A program made the position numbers and the translations under genes. From positions 87,425 to 151,424 of the forward strand of contig JANXCX010000024.1 in assembly GCA_025059535.1 (NCBI GenBank): a stretch of DNA of 64,000 bases. Direction: 5' to 3'. This stretch comes from Bacteroidia bacterium. GTDB lineage: Bacteria; Bacteroidota; Bacteroidia; SpSt-205. The notes beneath the pieces were generated by a model. It was not told the origin of the DNA. It was given only the letters and a program-made list of their open reading frames with translations, and did no database searches. Shown in pieces: positions 37,490 to 47,241 of the stretch (positions are counted from its first letter, which is position 1; each line of letters opens with the position of its first letter).

Positions 37490-37874
37490 CCGCGCTACCC
37501 TTCAGAAGGCCGAGCGCCTGCGCGGGCGGCGCACCTTCCAGCTTTTACGCCAGCTGGGCTTCACCCACCAAGAAGGGCCACTCAGGGTACGCGCGTTATT
37601 CTTCCATGTACGCGTGGAGCCCTATCCTATTCGCGTGGCCTTCTCAGTAGCTCGGCGGGCTTACCGCAAGGCCCATGACCGAAATCGCTTGCGCCGACTC
37701 TTGCGTGAAGCCTACCGCCGCCAGAAAAATGAATTTTGGGCCGCACTTCCTAAGGGTGAGCTCTGGTTATGGTGGCAGGGGGAAGCCAGCGCTACCCCCC
37801 CTTCCCTCCCAAGACTGCAAGAACTGATGAAACGGCTTTTCTGGCAAGTGCTACACCGATGCGCTACCTTTTGA
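37485..37874 (+). CDS. rnpA: Ribonuclease P protein component (non-canonical start proposed)
   Basis: [26 protein letters not shown]...[37 protein letters not shown]; located rpmH-rnpA-yidD. No ATG/GTG/TTG between the upstream in-frame stop (37458) and GTG 37614; ATT at 37485 overlaps the rpmH stop. Confidence 0.8.
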   Translation: MSRATLQKAERLRGRRTFQLLRQLGFTHQEGPLRVRALFFHVRVEPYPIRVAFSVARRAYRKAHDRNRLRRLLREAYRRQKNEFWAALPKGELWLWWQGEASATPPSLPRLQELMKRLFWQVLHRCATF

Positions 37875-38068
37875 TAGGGGCTATCTGGGCATATCAGCGT
37901 TTCTTTTCACCGCTCTTTCCCCCTTCCTGCCGCTATGTGCCCACCTGCTCCGAGTATGCCAAGGAGGCTTTGCGCCGTTATGGATTATGGAAAGGATTGA
38001 GGCTAGCGCTGCGTCGGCTTAGCCGCTGCCACCCATGGGGCGGCAGCGGCTACGACCCCGTACCCTAA
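37859..38068 (+). CDS. yidD: Membrane protein insertion efficiency factor YidD
   Basis: [69 protein letters not shown]. Confidence 0.94.
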   Translation: MRYLLIGAIWAYQRFFSPLFPPSCRYVPTCSEYAKEALRRYGLWKGLRLALRRLSRCHPWGGSGYDPVP

Positions 38069-39285
38069 GGCTGCAGAAATACCCGACGCACTTCTACCCC
38101 CACCTGCAAGAGATATACTCCGCTCGGCACCTCGGCAGGTAGCTGGAAGAAAGGCTGCTCACCCCGCACACGGCCTTGCCATACTAAGCGCCCCATCCCC
38201 TCATACAGGCGCACCGGCAGCTCTTTCCCAGCCTCTAAGCAGGGCAACCTACCCCAGCGCCCCTCACTGGAAAACTCCAAACAACCTACTGACGCGGGCT
38301 GTATAAGCGCCGACGTTTGGCTATACACCAGTACCACCCGCACCTCCGTCGTGTCTACAGGCTCATTTCCAGGCCCTCCAATCAGCCCATTATTTCGTCT
38401 AAGCTCAATCCGCCTAATCTCCTCTAAGCGCCCATTCGCTCCATAGAGGTAGTTCAGAACTGTGCGTGCATGAGAAACTATCTGATTGGGCTGATTTGGA
38501 GCGTAGCTATAGCTATCGGTGGAGTCCTTGAGTACTACCCGTGTCCCGCCCACGGAGCCATAGGTCATCACACGATAGCTACTTGAAGCGCCTCCGCCCA
38601 TCGCTGGAGGGGAGGTATCACGCGCCTGAGTCAAGTACCCGGAGGCGTCCGTACAGAAGAGCATGCTACCTTCCCCAGAGATAATAGTATCACACCGACT
38701 AGCGCCCCCAGCACGGCGACGATATACAAATGCCTCTTGCCATGTGCCTCCATCCCGCACATACACCCGAAGGCTATCGCCTACATGCTCACGGCGATAG
38801 AGGACAGGTGTCTCTAAACCTAAGCCTTCCCCTCCAATGGCAAAAAAGGCAAGAGACGAGCGAAGAAGTTCCTCGGCCTGCTGAGCCGTAGAGAAAAATT
38901 CCGCACGCAACAGCATATCTCCTCGTTCATCCCGCCCATACGCCTCTACTCGATCCGCAAAATAGGCATAGAGAGTTTGCACACGCAGGGTCTCTAGCTG
39001 ACCACCACCGGCCCTATCGATTTGCGTTCGGCCTAGCTTGGTCAGACGCCCTTGAGCACTAAGTACGAGCGTATCAACCCGCCGAAGCCGCCAGCCTCCT
39101 CCTTGCCCTTCGCGGTCGTAATTTTCCCTAATCAAGGCAGACCCCTGCCGAAGGTGACGAATTAGCTGAAAGGTATCGGACCCTTGCGGAGCGTAGCGGA
39201 TATACCACACCGTATCCGCAAACCAGAGAGGCTGAGCAGTCAGCCCGCCCAGTAAAAGTAGGGCTAGGATAGGTTTGGGACGCAT
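38065..39285 (-). CDS. Secreted hypothetical protein with T9SS-like C-terminal domain
   Basis: Signal peptide [20 protein letters not shown]-terminus [51 protein letters not shown]. Confidence 0.6.
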   Translation of the reverse strand: MRPKPILALLLLGGLTAQPLWFADTVWYIRYAPQGSDTFQLIRHLRQGSALIRENYDREGQGGGWRLRRVDTLVLSAQGRLTKLGRTQIDRAGGGQLETLRVQTLYAYFADRVEAYGRDERGDMLLRAEFFSTAQQAEELLRSSLAFFAIGGEGLGLETPVLYRREHVGDSLRVYVRDGGTWQEAFVYRRRAGGASRCDTIISGEGSMLFCTDASGYLTQARDTSPPAMGGGASSSYRVMTYGSVGGTRVVLKDSTDSYSYAPNQPNQIVSHARTVLNYLYGANGRLEEIRRIELRRNNGLIGGPGNEPVDTTEVRVVLVYSQTSALIQPASVGCLEFSSEGRWGRLPCLEAGKELPVRLYEGMGRLVWQGRVRGEQPFFQLPAEVPSGVYLLQVGVEVRRVFLQP

Positions 39286-39516
39286 GAGGACTAGCGTAAG
39301 CAAAAACCGTACCACAAGCCCATCTAGTAGCCTACGCTCGTTTGCCTGCGCCGCCTGTAACTCTCTACCATCCATGCCTTCGGGCATAACCTAGAAGCTA
39401 TTTTATCGGCGTGAGGTTTTTTGAACCGTTTTTTCATCCAGTACCTTTCCTGACGCTTTCTCCATAGAGGGCTGCTTAGGTTATTAGGGGTTGAGTAGGG
39501 TGGGAGTTGGGGTCGG

Positions 39517-40350
39517 CTAGCTGGCAAGTCCTGCAGCCTGGATAAGCTCTAGAAGCTGGGCATGCGCCCACGTATTCCCTGCTAGAATGCTTCGGCTCCA
39601 GAGATAGTCGGCGCTGCCGTGAAAGTCCGTAACACAGCCACCTGCTTCCTGAACCAGCAGGCTACCCGCGGCTACGTCCCAGGGGTGCAAATCCATTTCA
39701 AAGAATACATCCAGGCGGCCTGCCGCTACGTAGGCTAAGTCCAAGGCCGCTGATCCGAGCCGACGCAGCCCGCCAAACCGCCGCAAGACCTCATTTAGTA
39801 CCTGAAAATAGCGCTCAGCCCGCTCTGGCGAATTGTACATAAAGCCCGTAACGGCCAAAATCTTATCGGGATCGCCGGTATGGCTTACATGAATAGGTTC
39901 GTGATCCTTATAGGCGCCTCCGCCGGCCACCGCCCAGAAGGCCTCATCTTGTTCTACGGCATACACTACCCCCACTACTGGCCGCCGATAGTGCAGAAGC
40001 GCTACGCTGATACCAAAGAGCGGAATCCCATGCACGAAATTTTTGGTACCGTCCAGGGGGTCTATTACCCAGAGGAGTTCTTTGTCGCTAGTAATCTCGC
40101 CGCTTTCCTCTAAAATAAAGCCAGCTTCAGGGATAAGGCGGGCGCAGGCCTCTTTAAGGCGCATTTCGGCTTCTCTATCCACATACGAAACGGGGTCACG
40201 CGCGGTTTTGTACTCCGCCTGCTCGCGTGAAAACTGGCGAAACTCGGTGCGCAGGTAAGCCCCTACCGAGCGGACGATTTGGAGGAGCGCAGCCAGGGGA
40301 AAAGCGAGCGCAGCCATACGCTCAGCGCAAAAGTAACTAAGAGCCCCCAC
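39517..40350 (-). CDS. suhB: Inositol monophosphatase family protein
   Basis: ILEESGEITSDKELLWVIDPLDGTKNFVHGIPLFGISVAL; DLHPWDVAAGSLLVQEAGGCVTDFHG. Confidence 0.9.
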   Translation of the reverse strand: MGALSYFCAERMAALAFPLAALLQIVRSVGAYLRTEFRQFSREQAEYKTARDPVSYVDREAEMRLKEACARLIPEAGFILEESGEITSDKELLWVIDPLDGTKNFVHGIPLFGISVALLHYRRPVVGVVYAVEQDEAFWAVAGGGAYKDHEPIHVSHTGDPDKILAVTGFMYNSPERAERYFQVLNEVLRRFGGLRRLGSAALDLAYVAAGRLDVFFEMDLHPWDVAAGSLLVQEAGGCVTDFHGSADYLWSRSILAGNTWAHAQLLELIQAAGLAS

Positions 40351-41891
40351 CCAGTTTCGCCCAAGTGGGCGTAACCTCTTAAAGGCTTCTGAGGCCGGAG
40401 GAGGCCCCTCAAGCAGCCGGCCTCCCCATACGGAAGGGCGGCCTGCACCCTACCCCCCTCGGCAATCAAGGCCGAGATACCGGTATTCGCACTACGCACG
40501 GCGGGCAAACCCAGAACCTGCGCGCTCAGCCGCCCATAACTAAAATGCTGATAATATCCAGAGCTTCTCTTCCACCAGCCATCATTAGTTAGAAAGGCTA
40601 AAAGGGTCAAGCCTTCCCTCAAACGCTGGCGCAAATCCTGAAGAAAAATGCTTTCGTAGCATATCCCTACCACGAGGGGCATCTCGTCTGGAAAAAGCCA
40701 GAGGGGGCTGACCGCTTGAGGCTTTCCAAAATTCCCGAAGCTCCCGCCTAAATCAATATACCAGCGCCGCAGAAAGCTAAAAATCTCTAAGTAAGGTACG
40801 CGCTCTACGAAGGGGACGAGCCGCGCCTTGATATGAACGAAGTAAGTATCGGGGCGCAAGAGCAGAGCGGCGTTGTAGGTTTCGTAGGCCCCACCTTCAG
40901 GAAGGGGGTGAGCGGATACAGGAAACGGGCCCCTTGGGGGAAAAAAACGATAGCCAACTATGCCTAAAAGTACATTTACCTGATGGCGGCGGGCGTATTC
41001 GGTGAAAGGGAGGAGATAAGGATGGCTTTTCCACCCATCTAAGGGCACGGCTACGGGTATAGCGGTTTCAGGGAAGACAATCAAAGCGCCTGGCTCTGGC
41101 TGTGCCGGCAAAAGGCGTATAAGGTATTGGACCTGACTGTCAGGGGGAAAGTCGGCAAACTTGGTATAGGGGTCTATGTTGGGTTGTATGGCGTACACAG
41201 AGCGTGCCTGGCCTGCTTGGGAAGCGGGTGGAAAAATTAGCGCCCCAAGGGGTAAGCCGGCCCCCCAAACGGCGAAGCCAGCCCACTTAAGCCAGCCCTT
41301 TTGCTGATAGAGCCAGGCGGCGCCTATGAGCATCCAGACCGAAATCCCAAGGGGGCCGATCCACTGCCCCAAGGCACGGAGAGGGGGCCATTCACTCCAG
41401 GCGAAACCCAACGTAAGCCAGCTCCAAGAAAGCTCCCACCGAAAATGAAGGTATTCAAACAGTCCCCAAGCCCCTATGAAAAGCCAGGGGGAGAAAGGCT
41501 GGCCCAGGAGGCCGCTAAGCCGGCGCGTAAGCCAGAAAGGAAGGAGCATAAGAAGCGGATTGGCTACGATAGCGGCGGCCCCGGCCGCCAGGCTAAGGAG
41601 AGCTTCCTGCCAATCGGGAGCGCTAAGGGCCGTCAGCATAAGCCAGTAGCACCCGATAAGATTCCATAAAAGAAGGCCGCTGTACAGCACGCGCAGAGGC
41701 CTGGCCGCTTCGGCTAGTCGCCAGAGAAGAGAGAAAGCTAACCATCCTAGAAAGGCTAAGGAGAAGGGGGGAAATGCCAACCCTAGTAGAAAACCTGCAA
41801 GAAGGGCGGCGCTATAAGGCCTCTTGGTAGGAAGCGCCCGCCACCACGAGTACCACCTCACCCAGAGGGGGACGCGCGCCGTAATAGGCAT
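40263..41891 (-). CDS. lnt: Apolipoprotein N-acyltransferase
   Basis: Multi-TM N-terminus plus nitrilase domain (ALIVFPETAIPV, VGICYESIF, FLTNDGWWKRSSGYYQHFSYGRLSA). Confidence 0.92.
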   Translation of the reverse strand: MPITARVPLWVRWYSWWRALPTKRPYSAALLAGFLLGLAFPPFSLAFLGWLAFSLLWRLAEAARPLRVLYSGLLLWNLIGCYWLMLTALSAPDWQEALLSLAAGAAAIVANPLLMLLPFWLTRRLSGLLGQPFSPWLFIGAWGLFEYLHFRWELSWSWLTLGFAWSEWPPLRALGQWIGPLGISVWMLIGAAWLYQQKGWLKWAGFAVWGAGLPLGALIFPPASQAGQARSVYAIQPNIDPYTKFADFPPDSQVQYLIRLLPAQPEPGALIVFPETAIPVAVPLDGWKSHPYLLPFTEYARRHQVNVLLGIVGYRFFPPRGPFPVSAHPLPEGGAYETYNAALLLRPDTYFVHIKARLVPFVERVPYLEIFSFLRRWYIDLGGSFGNFGKPQAVSPLWLFPDEMPLVVGICYESIFLQDLRQRLREGLTLLAFLTNDGWWKRSSGYYQHFSYGRLSAQVLGLPAVRSANTGISALIAEGGRVQAALPYGEAGCLRGLLRPQKPLRGYAHLGETGWGLLVTFALSVWLRSLFPWLRSSKSSAR

Positions 41892-42501
41892 GAAGTTCGG
41901 CTAAGGTAGCGCGCCGAATTTCTTCGTGGCGCTTGGTAAGCTCGCGGGCAATACAGCCCCAGCGCTTATCCCCTAAGTAGCGACACAGAAGCTCTAACGT
42001 GCGCACTAGCCGACGCGGCGACTCATACCAGACCACCGTACGCTCTTCCTTCAGAAAACTTTCCACATAAGCGGCCTGACCTTTGCGCGGGAAAAAACCC
42101 TCAAAAATGAATCTATCGCAAGGTAGGCCACTGGCCACTAAGGCCGTTAGCGCCGCATTAGGGCCTGGGAGCACATACACAGGGATTTGCCGGCGATGAG
42201 CCTCTCGGATAGCTAGGAAGCCGGGATCCGCCAAAGCGGGCATGCCACTGTCTGTAGCTAGGCCTACTTTCCAATTGTGCGCTATGGCCTCCGCAAAAAG
42301 ATGGGGCAGACGCGCGTGTTCATTGGCTACATGGAGAGCACGCAGAGGGGGTGTACGGATACCATAATGGCTAAGCACCTTACGCACCTGGCGCGTGTCC
42401 TCGCACCATAGCACATCTAAATCGGGCAGCAGGTCTAAAACCCGCAGGGTAATATCCCTCAAGTTCCCTATAGGGGTGGGGAGCACCCACAACCCCTGCA
42501 T
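41812..42501 (-). CDS. rsmI: 16S rRNA (cytidine(1402)-2'-O)-methyltransferase
   Basis: LWVLPTPIGNLRDITLRVLDLLPDLDVLWCEDTRQVRKVLSHYGI; YVLPGPNAALTALVASGLPCDRFIFEGFFPRK. Confidence 0.93.
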   Translation of the reverse strand: MQGLWVLPTPIGNLRDITLRVLDLLPDLDVLWCEDTRQVRKVLSHYGIRTPPLRALHVANEHARLPHLFAEAIAHNWKVGLATDSGMPALADPGFLAIREAHRRQIPVYVLPGPNAALTALVASGLPCDRFIFEGFFPRKGQAAYVESFLKEERTVVWYESPRRLVRTLELLCRYLGDKRWGCIARELTKRHEEIRRATLAELHAYYGARPPLGEVVLVVAGASYQEAL

Positions 42502-42507
42502 AGGGAA

Positions 42508-43080
42508 CTACTTTTTGCTCCCGCCCTTAGGGCGTTCGGCAGGGGCCTTACCCTTGGTAGCTTTAGCGCGCCCAGAAGCTGATCCACTGCTAGGCGCGTC
42601 CACCGCCGGAATAGGCACGCCGCGCCGCACTGGCTCATCCAGCACGACTTGCGTCTCTATCCGCTCCGCCTTGAGCTCATGCACCAGAAACTGCATGAAC
42701 GCCTGCAGCTCCGCTATCCCCCGCAGATACACATGCGCCATCAGATTCATCTCACCCGTAAGTACATAAACCATACTCACCTCTGGACGCGCCTCCAGCA
42801 CGCGCACCGCTTTCGGAATATCTACCACCTGCAGACGCAGAAGAATAGAAAGGGAATACCCCAACCTCTTAGGATCTAAAATAAGCTGGGTCCCTTTGAT
42901 TACCCCCCACTCTCGCAGGCGCTGCGTGCGCAAATACACCGTCCCAATAGAAACGTTCAGCCTATCCTTAATCTTAGAATACGATTCGGTTGGATTTTCG
43001 GCAAGCACGGTCAAAAGCCGATAATCCATCTCATCCATGACTTCTCTGCGACGCTTCATACGCTTCGGCATTTTCGGCAT
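42508..43080 (-). CDS. Lrp/AsnC family transcriptional regulator
   Basis: MDEMDYRLLTVLAENPTESYSKIKDRLNVSIGTVYLRTQRLREWGVIKGTQLILDPKRLGYSL...ALM/RAM-like C-terminus. Start uncertain (ATG 43080 or GTG 43095). Confidence 0.88.
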   Translation of the reverse strand: MPKMPKRMKRRREVMDEMDYRLLTVLAENPTESYSKIKDRLNVSIGTVYLRTQRLREWGVIKGTQLILDPKRLGYSLSILLRLQVVDIPKAVRVLEARPEVSMVYVLTGEMNLMAHVYLRGIAELQAFMQFLVHELKAERIETQVVLDEPVRRGVPIPAVDAPSSGSASGRAKATKGKAPAERPKGGSKK

Positions 43081-43097
43081 AAAACAAAATCCCACGG

Positions 43098-43105
43098 CAA
43101 AGATA
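43098..43105 (-). promoter_or_regulatory. Bacteroidota -7 promoter element TATCTTTG (minus strand)
   Basis: 17 nt before ATG 43080, or 2 nt before in-frame GTG 43095. Confidence 0.45.
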
Positions 43106-43634
43106 TAAATTTTCGGTCGTTTGCAATACCTACCAACCACCCTACCTAAAATGGGAAACTCTCTCCATTTCCATACCCCTCTGATAACCCCCCCTACCAT
43201 GCACAAATCTTATGGCGAGCCTCCATTTTTCAAAAAGCCCTTACCCTTTTCCCTCTCGGCCATTGCAGTAAGAATGCCTGCCCTTATCTTCTGCCTAGCA
43301 GAGCATTTGCAAGGATATTCTTTGGCTCGGTGGAAAATTCTACTTATCCAACTCTATTGAACGCCCTTACGCACCTTATAGCTTACGGCCCATCAGGCGT
43401 ATTAGCCTCCTTGCCTACTCTTATCCTCTTCCACCCCCCCCCCATAAACTTTTGGTGAGGGAAACGCAAGCGGCTCAAACCTACCTTATCGGCCTTAGCC
43501 CAGCCAGTGAGAGGGACCAGTCAATAAAATCTACTTCAGCAGCCGCCCGATTCCCTCCCCAACCACTCATAGTCCGATTCTGACGCTTAGAATTTAGGGG
43601 AGATAGCGGTGCCGCCCGTGGCCTAAGTAGTGTT

Positions 43635-43642
43635 TATTTTTG
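43635..43642 (+). promoter_or_regulatory. Bacteroidota -7 promoter element TATTTTTG
   Basis: 13 nt before ATG of nadE at 43656. Confidence 0.5.
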
Positions 43643-43655
43643 CCTACCAAATACT

Positions 43656-45482
43656 ATGCGCATCGGTGCCGTCTCCTTGCGCACTACGCCTTTGGATTTT
43701 ACGGGTAATCGGCTGCGGGTAATAGCCGCCCTCCAAAAAGCCAAGGAGTTGTCAGTAGAACTTGTAGTATTTCCTGAGCTCTGCCTTTCGGGCTATGAGT
43801 GTGGGGATTTTTTCTGGAGCAGCTGGGTAGCCGATGCCGCTTGGGAAAGTCTGGAAGGTATTCGGCCTTATACGGAGGGGCTTGTGGCGATTCTGGGCCT
43901 ACCGCTGGAGATAGGCGGCCGGCTATATAATGCCGCTGCCGTCGTAGCGGAAGGGGATATATATGGGTTTGCGCTCAAGCGGCGCCTGCCTTACGATGGG
44001 GTATTTTACGAGCCACGCTGGTTTACTTCTGCGCCAGAGGGGCGGCTGCGGGAGCCGCGCAGCGGTACCTATGCGGGATATGCCTTACCTTTTGTATGGG
44101 AGGGCTTCTACCTTTCGGTGGAAATATGCGAGGATGCCTGGCAGCCAGGGCGGCCCCTAGAACGGCATCTAACTCACTTAGGGGTATGCCTCAATGCTTC
44201 GCCCTTTGAGATGCGCAAGGCAGCCCGACGGCGGCGCCTAGTGACGGAGAGTAGCTACCGATACCGCTGCTTCTACGCTTATGCTAATCTGGCGGGTAAT
44301 GAGGCGGGGGAGCTCCTCTACGAGGGCGAAAGCCTACTTGCCTGGCAGGGCCAAATAGTAGGGGCTACGAGCCGCTTCTTTTATGAGGACTACCAGCTGG
44401 CCTGGGCCGAAGTAGATGAGGAGCGCCTGCGCCGAACGGCGCGCCAAAATTCCCTCCCGCTTCCAGAAAATCCTATAGAACTTCCACCCCGCCAGCGTGC
44501 TGGGACGCCTGGGGTGGCTTCTAAACCGCGCACCTTGCCAGAAGTTTCTCCCTGGGAGGAGCTCACCGAGGCCATCGCGATGGGATTATGGGATTACCTT
44601 TGGAAAAGCCGGGCTCGGGGCTATGTCATTTCCCTCTCAGGCGGTTTGGATTCAGCCGCTTGCGCCGTTTTATCCCATTTGGCTTTTCAACGCGCCCGTA
44701 GCGAGCTTCCCCCCGATGTGTATCGGCAGCGGCTCTCGTACATGGAAGGTACCCCTCAAGTTTATACCTTCTACCAGGCGACGGCCCAAAGCTCGGACAC
44801 TACCTACCGGCGCGCCCTTGGCCTAGCCCAAGAGCTGGGTATACCCTTCCACCGCTGGGAGATTGATGAAATTGTGCGTTTGTATGAACAGCGCGTGGAA
44901 GCGTGGCTAGGCCGCCCGCTCTCCTGGGAAATGGACGATATTGCTCGGCAAAACCTTCAGGCCCGTGTACGGGTGCCTGGGATCTGGATGGTAGCTAATA
45001 TTCTGGGAGCGATACTTCTTACCACTAGCAATCGGAGTGAGCTTTCGGTAGGCTATTCTACGATGGATGGCGACTCTTCTGGCGGCTTAGCGCCTATTGG
45101 GGGCGTAGCTAAGGCGGATCTTCGGGAGTGGGGTCTATGGGCCGCCGAGAAATGGGGCCTTGAGAGCCTACGCGAAATCGCCTTAGCCACCCCCACCGCT
45201 GAACTAAGGCCCGGCGGACAAGCCGACGAAGAGGACCTCATGCCCTACCCCCTCCTCAACGCACTCGAAAAGCAGCTCATTCAAGAAGGTCTTTCGCCCC
45301 AAACCCTTCGCCACTATGTGCAAGCCGAAGGCGCGCCGATTGAATGGGCGGATAAATTTCTCCGCCTCTTTCGTATCAGCCAGTGGAAGCGGGAGCGGGC
45401 GGCGCCAGCCTTCCACGTGGATGCCTATGACATGGACCCACGCAGCGCCGCACGCTTCCCCATCCTTCACAGCCTAAAATAA
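43656..45482 (+). CDS. nadE: Glutamine-dependent NAD+ synthetase
   Basis: Nitrilase-like N-terminal domain (VVFPELCLSGYECGD, SVEICEDAW) plus SLSGGLDSAACAVL, ILLTTSNRSELSVGYSTMDGDSSGGLAPIGGVAK. Confidence 0.95.
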   Translation: MRIGAVSLRTTPLDFTGNRLRVIAALQKAKELSVELVVFPELCLSGYECGDFFWSSWVADAAWESLEGIRPYTEGLVAILGLPLEIGGRLYNAAAVVAEGDIYGFALKRRLPYDGVFYEPRWFTSAPEGRLREPRSGTYAGYALPFVWEGFYLSVEICEDAWQPGRPLERHLTHLGVCLNASPFEMRKAARRRRLVTESSYRYRCFYAYANLAGNEAGELLYEGESLLAWQGQIVGATSRFFYEDYQLAWAEVDEERLRRTARQNSLPLPENPIELPPRQRAGTPGVASKPRTLPEVSPWEELTEAIAMGLWDYLWKSRARGYVISLSGGLDSAACAVLSHLAFQRARSELPPDVYRQRLSYMEGTPQVYTFYQATAQSSDTTYRRALGLAQELGIPFHRWEIDEIVRLYEQRVEAWLGRPLSWEMDDIARQNLQARVRVPGIWMVANILGAILLTTSNRSELSVGYSTMDGDSSGGLAPIGGVAKADLREWGLWAAEKWGLESLREIALATPTAELRPGGQADEEDLMPYPLLNALEKQLIQEGLSPQTLRHYVQAEGAPIEWADKFLRLFRISQWKRERAAPAFHVDAYDMDPRSAARFPILHSLK

Positions 45483-45485
45483 GCC

Positions 45486-45493
45486 TACCTTTG
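45486..45493 (+). promoter_or_regulatory. Bacteroidota -7 promoter element TACCTTTG
   Basis: 4 nt before sppA ATG at 45498. Confidence 0.6.
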
Positions 45494-45497
45494 CAGT

Positions 45498-47240
45498 ATG
45501 TGGAAATTCCTCAGACTCCTCCTGGCTTTTCTGATAGCGTTTTTCCTGGCTATGATTTTGGGAGGGGTTTTACTAGTAGGGACCTTCACCTCGGCCGCCA
45601 TTATGCTCTCCCAAAAGGATAAATCCGTCTCCACTTCCCTTGCGCAAGGAGGGTGGCTCTACCTACCCCTTTCTGGTAAGCTGAGAGAATACGAGAAAAG
45701 TCCTATACCCTCTCTCTCTATCACCATAAACCTCTTCGGTGGGCCGAAAGAGAAGGTACCTACGTTGGATGAGATTCGCCAGGCTCTGGAAAAGGCCGCC
45801 CAAGAGGAGAAAATCCAGGGGATAGTGCTGCGGATGGGCGATCTTTCGGCCTCGCCGGCTCAGGTACAGCAGATTGGGCGCTGGCTGCGGCAGTTCAAGG
45901 CCCGCTCTAAGAAGCCTATCTATGCCTATGGCGATTATTTCACCGAGCTTACCTACTACCTTGCGGCTTATGCCGATACTATAGCTATGTATCCACGCTC
46001 TGGCACCCTTCTGGAATGGAATGGCCTAGTGTCAGAACAAATTTTTTTCAAACGCCTTCTGGATAAATGGGGCATAAAGCCGCGCCTATTTCGGACAGGC
46101 GGTTATAAGTCCGCCGCAGAAAATATCACCGAGGAGCGCTTCTCCCAAACTAATAAAGAGCAGCTTACGGAGCTGCTGGGGGACATTTGGAATGAGTGGG
46201 TAGATACGATTGCCGCCCTGCGAAAAATCCCCCCTGAGAGCCTACGCAGTTGGACGGATACTTACATATTCTTCTCACCGCAAGAAGCGCTTCAGCATAG
46301 GCTGGTAGATACGCTGGTTGCTTGGGATGATTTGGAACGGAAGCACTTCACGCCGTCGGGCAAAAAAGACCCCGCATGGGTTTCCTATAAAGCCCTCCTA
46401 GCCGAAAAAGATAAAGCCGAGGAGTATATCGCCTTGGCCTATATGGAGGGAGCCGTCGGCCCCGAAGAAGAGGTTTCAGCGGAAGAATGGCTGCCCCTCC
46501 TCAAAAAAATAGAGGAGGATGAGAAGGTCAAGGCGGTAGTTTTACGCATAAATAGCCCGGGTGGGGCGGTACTGGAGTCGGACAAAATAGCTCGGGCTAT
46601 CCAACGCCTGCGCCAACGCAAGCCAGTAGTGGTATCTATGAGCGGCGTAGCCGCCTCTGGCGGGTATTACATATCGGCCTACGCTAATAAGATTGTAGCT
46701 GAGCCTACCACTATCACGGGTTCTATAGGGGTAATTGCCTTGCTACTTGATCTTACTGACCTAGCAGAGAAGGAGCTTTACCTGCGTACCGACCGCATAA
46801 AGGTCGGAGGAAAATATGCGGATTTCATGAGTCCGTTTCGCGAGCCTACGCTGGTAGAGCAGCAGCACATGCAAAACGAAATAGATCAAATTTACCGGGA
46901 ATTTTTGGAGGTTGTGCGCGAGGGGCGGCGTTACCCTTCGGTAGAAGCGGTCCATACGATCGCTCAAGGGCGAGTATGGTCAGGTAAAGATGCTCTAACA
47001 ATAGGCTTAGTGGATACCCTAGGGGGTATAGAAACCGCCGTGAAGGCTGCAGCCGATTTAGCCAGACTGGCTACCTACGGCATCAGAACCTACCCCGAGG
47101 GTAAGTGGAGGTGGCAGAAGCTGCTGGGAGACGATTTCCCCTTTGCACAGCTTTGGAGACAAGTACAGGGGAGTATAAGCCCTTCCTTTCCTCAAGGACC
47201 TCAACTTTTATGCGCCTCCTGCGAGATTAAGGTACGCTAG
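45498..47240 (+). CDS. sppA: Signal peptide peptidase SppA, 67K type
   Basis: N-terminal TM; VVLRINSPGGAVLESDKIARAI, VVSMSGVAASGGYYISAYANKIVAEPTTITGSIGVI; tandem S49 domains. Confidence 0.93.
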   Translation: MWKFLRLLLAFLIAFFLAMILGGVLLVGTFTSAAIMLSQKDKSVSTSLAQGGWLYLPLSGKLREYEKSPIPSLSITINLFGGPKEKVPTLDEIRQALEKAAQEEKIQGIVLRMGDLSASPAQVQQIGRWLRQFKARSKKPIYAYGDYFTELTYYLAAYADTIAMYPRSGTLLEWNGLVSEQIFFKRLLDKWGIKPRLFRTGGYKSAAENITEERFSQTNKEQLTELLGDIWNEWVDTIAALRKIPPESLRSWTDTYIFFSPQEALQHRLVDTLVAWDDLERKHFTPSGKKDPAWVSYKALLAEKDKAEEYIALAYMEGAVGPEEEVSAEEWLPLLKKIEEDEKVKAVVLRINSPGGAVLESDKIARAIQRLRQRKPVVVSMSGVAASGGYYISAYANKIVAEPTTITGSIGVIALLLDLTDLAEKELYLRTDRIKVGGKYADFMSPFREPTLVEQQHMQNEIDQIYREFLEVVREGRRYPSVEAVHTIAQGRVWSGKDALTIGLVDTLGGIETAVKAAADLARLATYGIRTYPEGKWRWQKLLGDDFPFAQLWRQVQGSISPSFPQGPQLLCASCEIKVR

Positions 47241-47241
47241 G

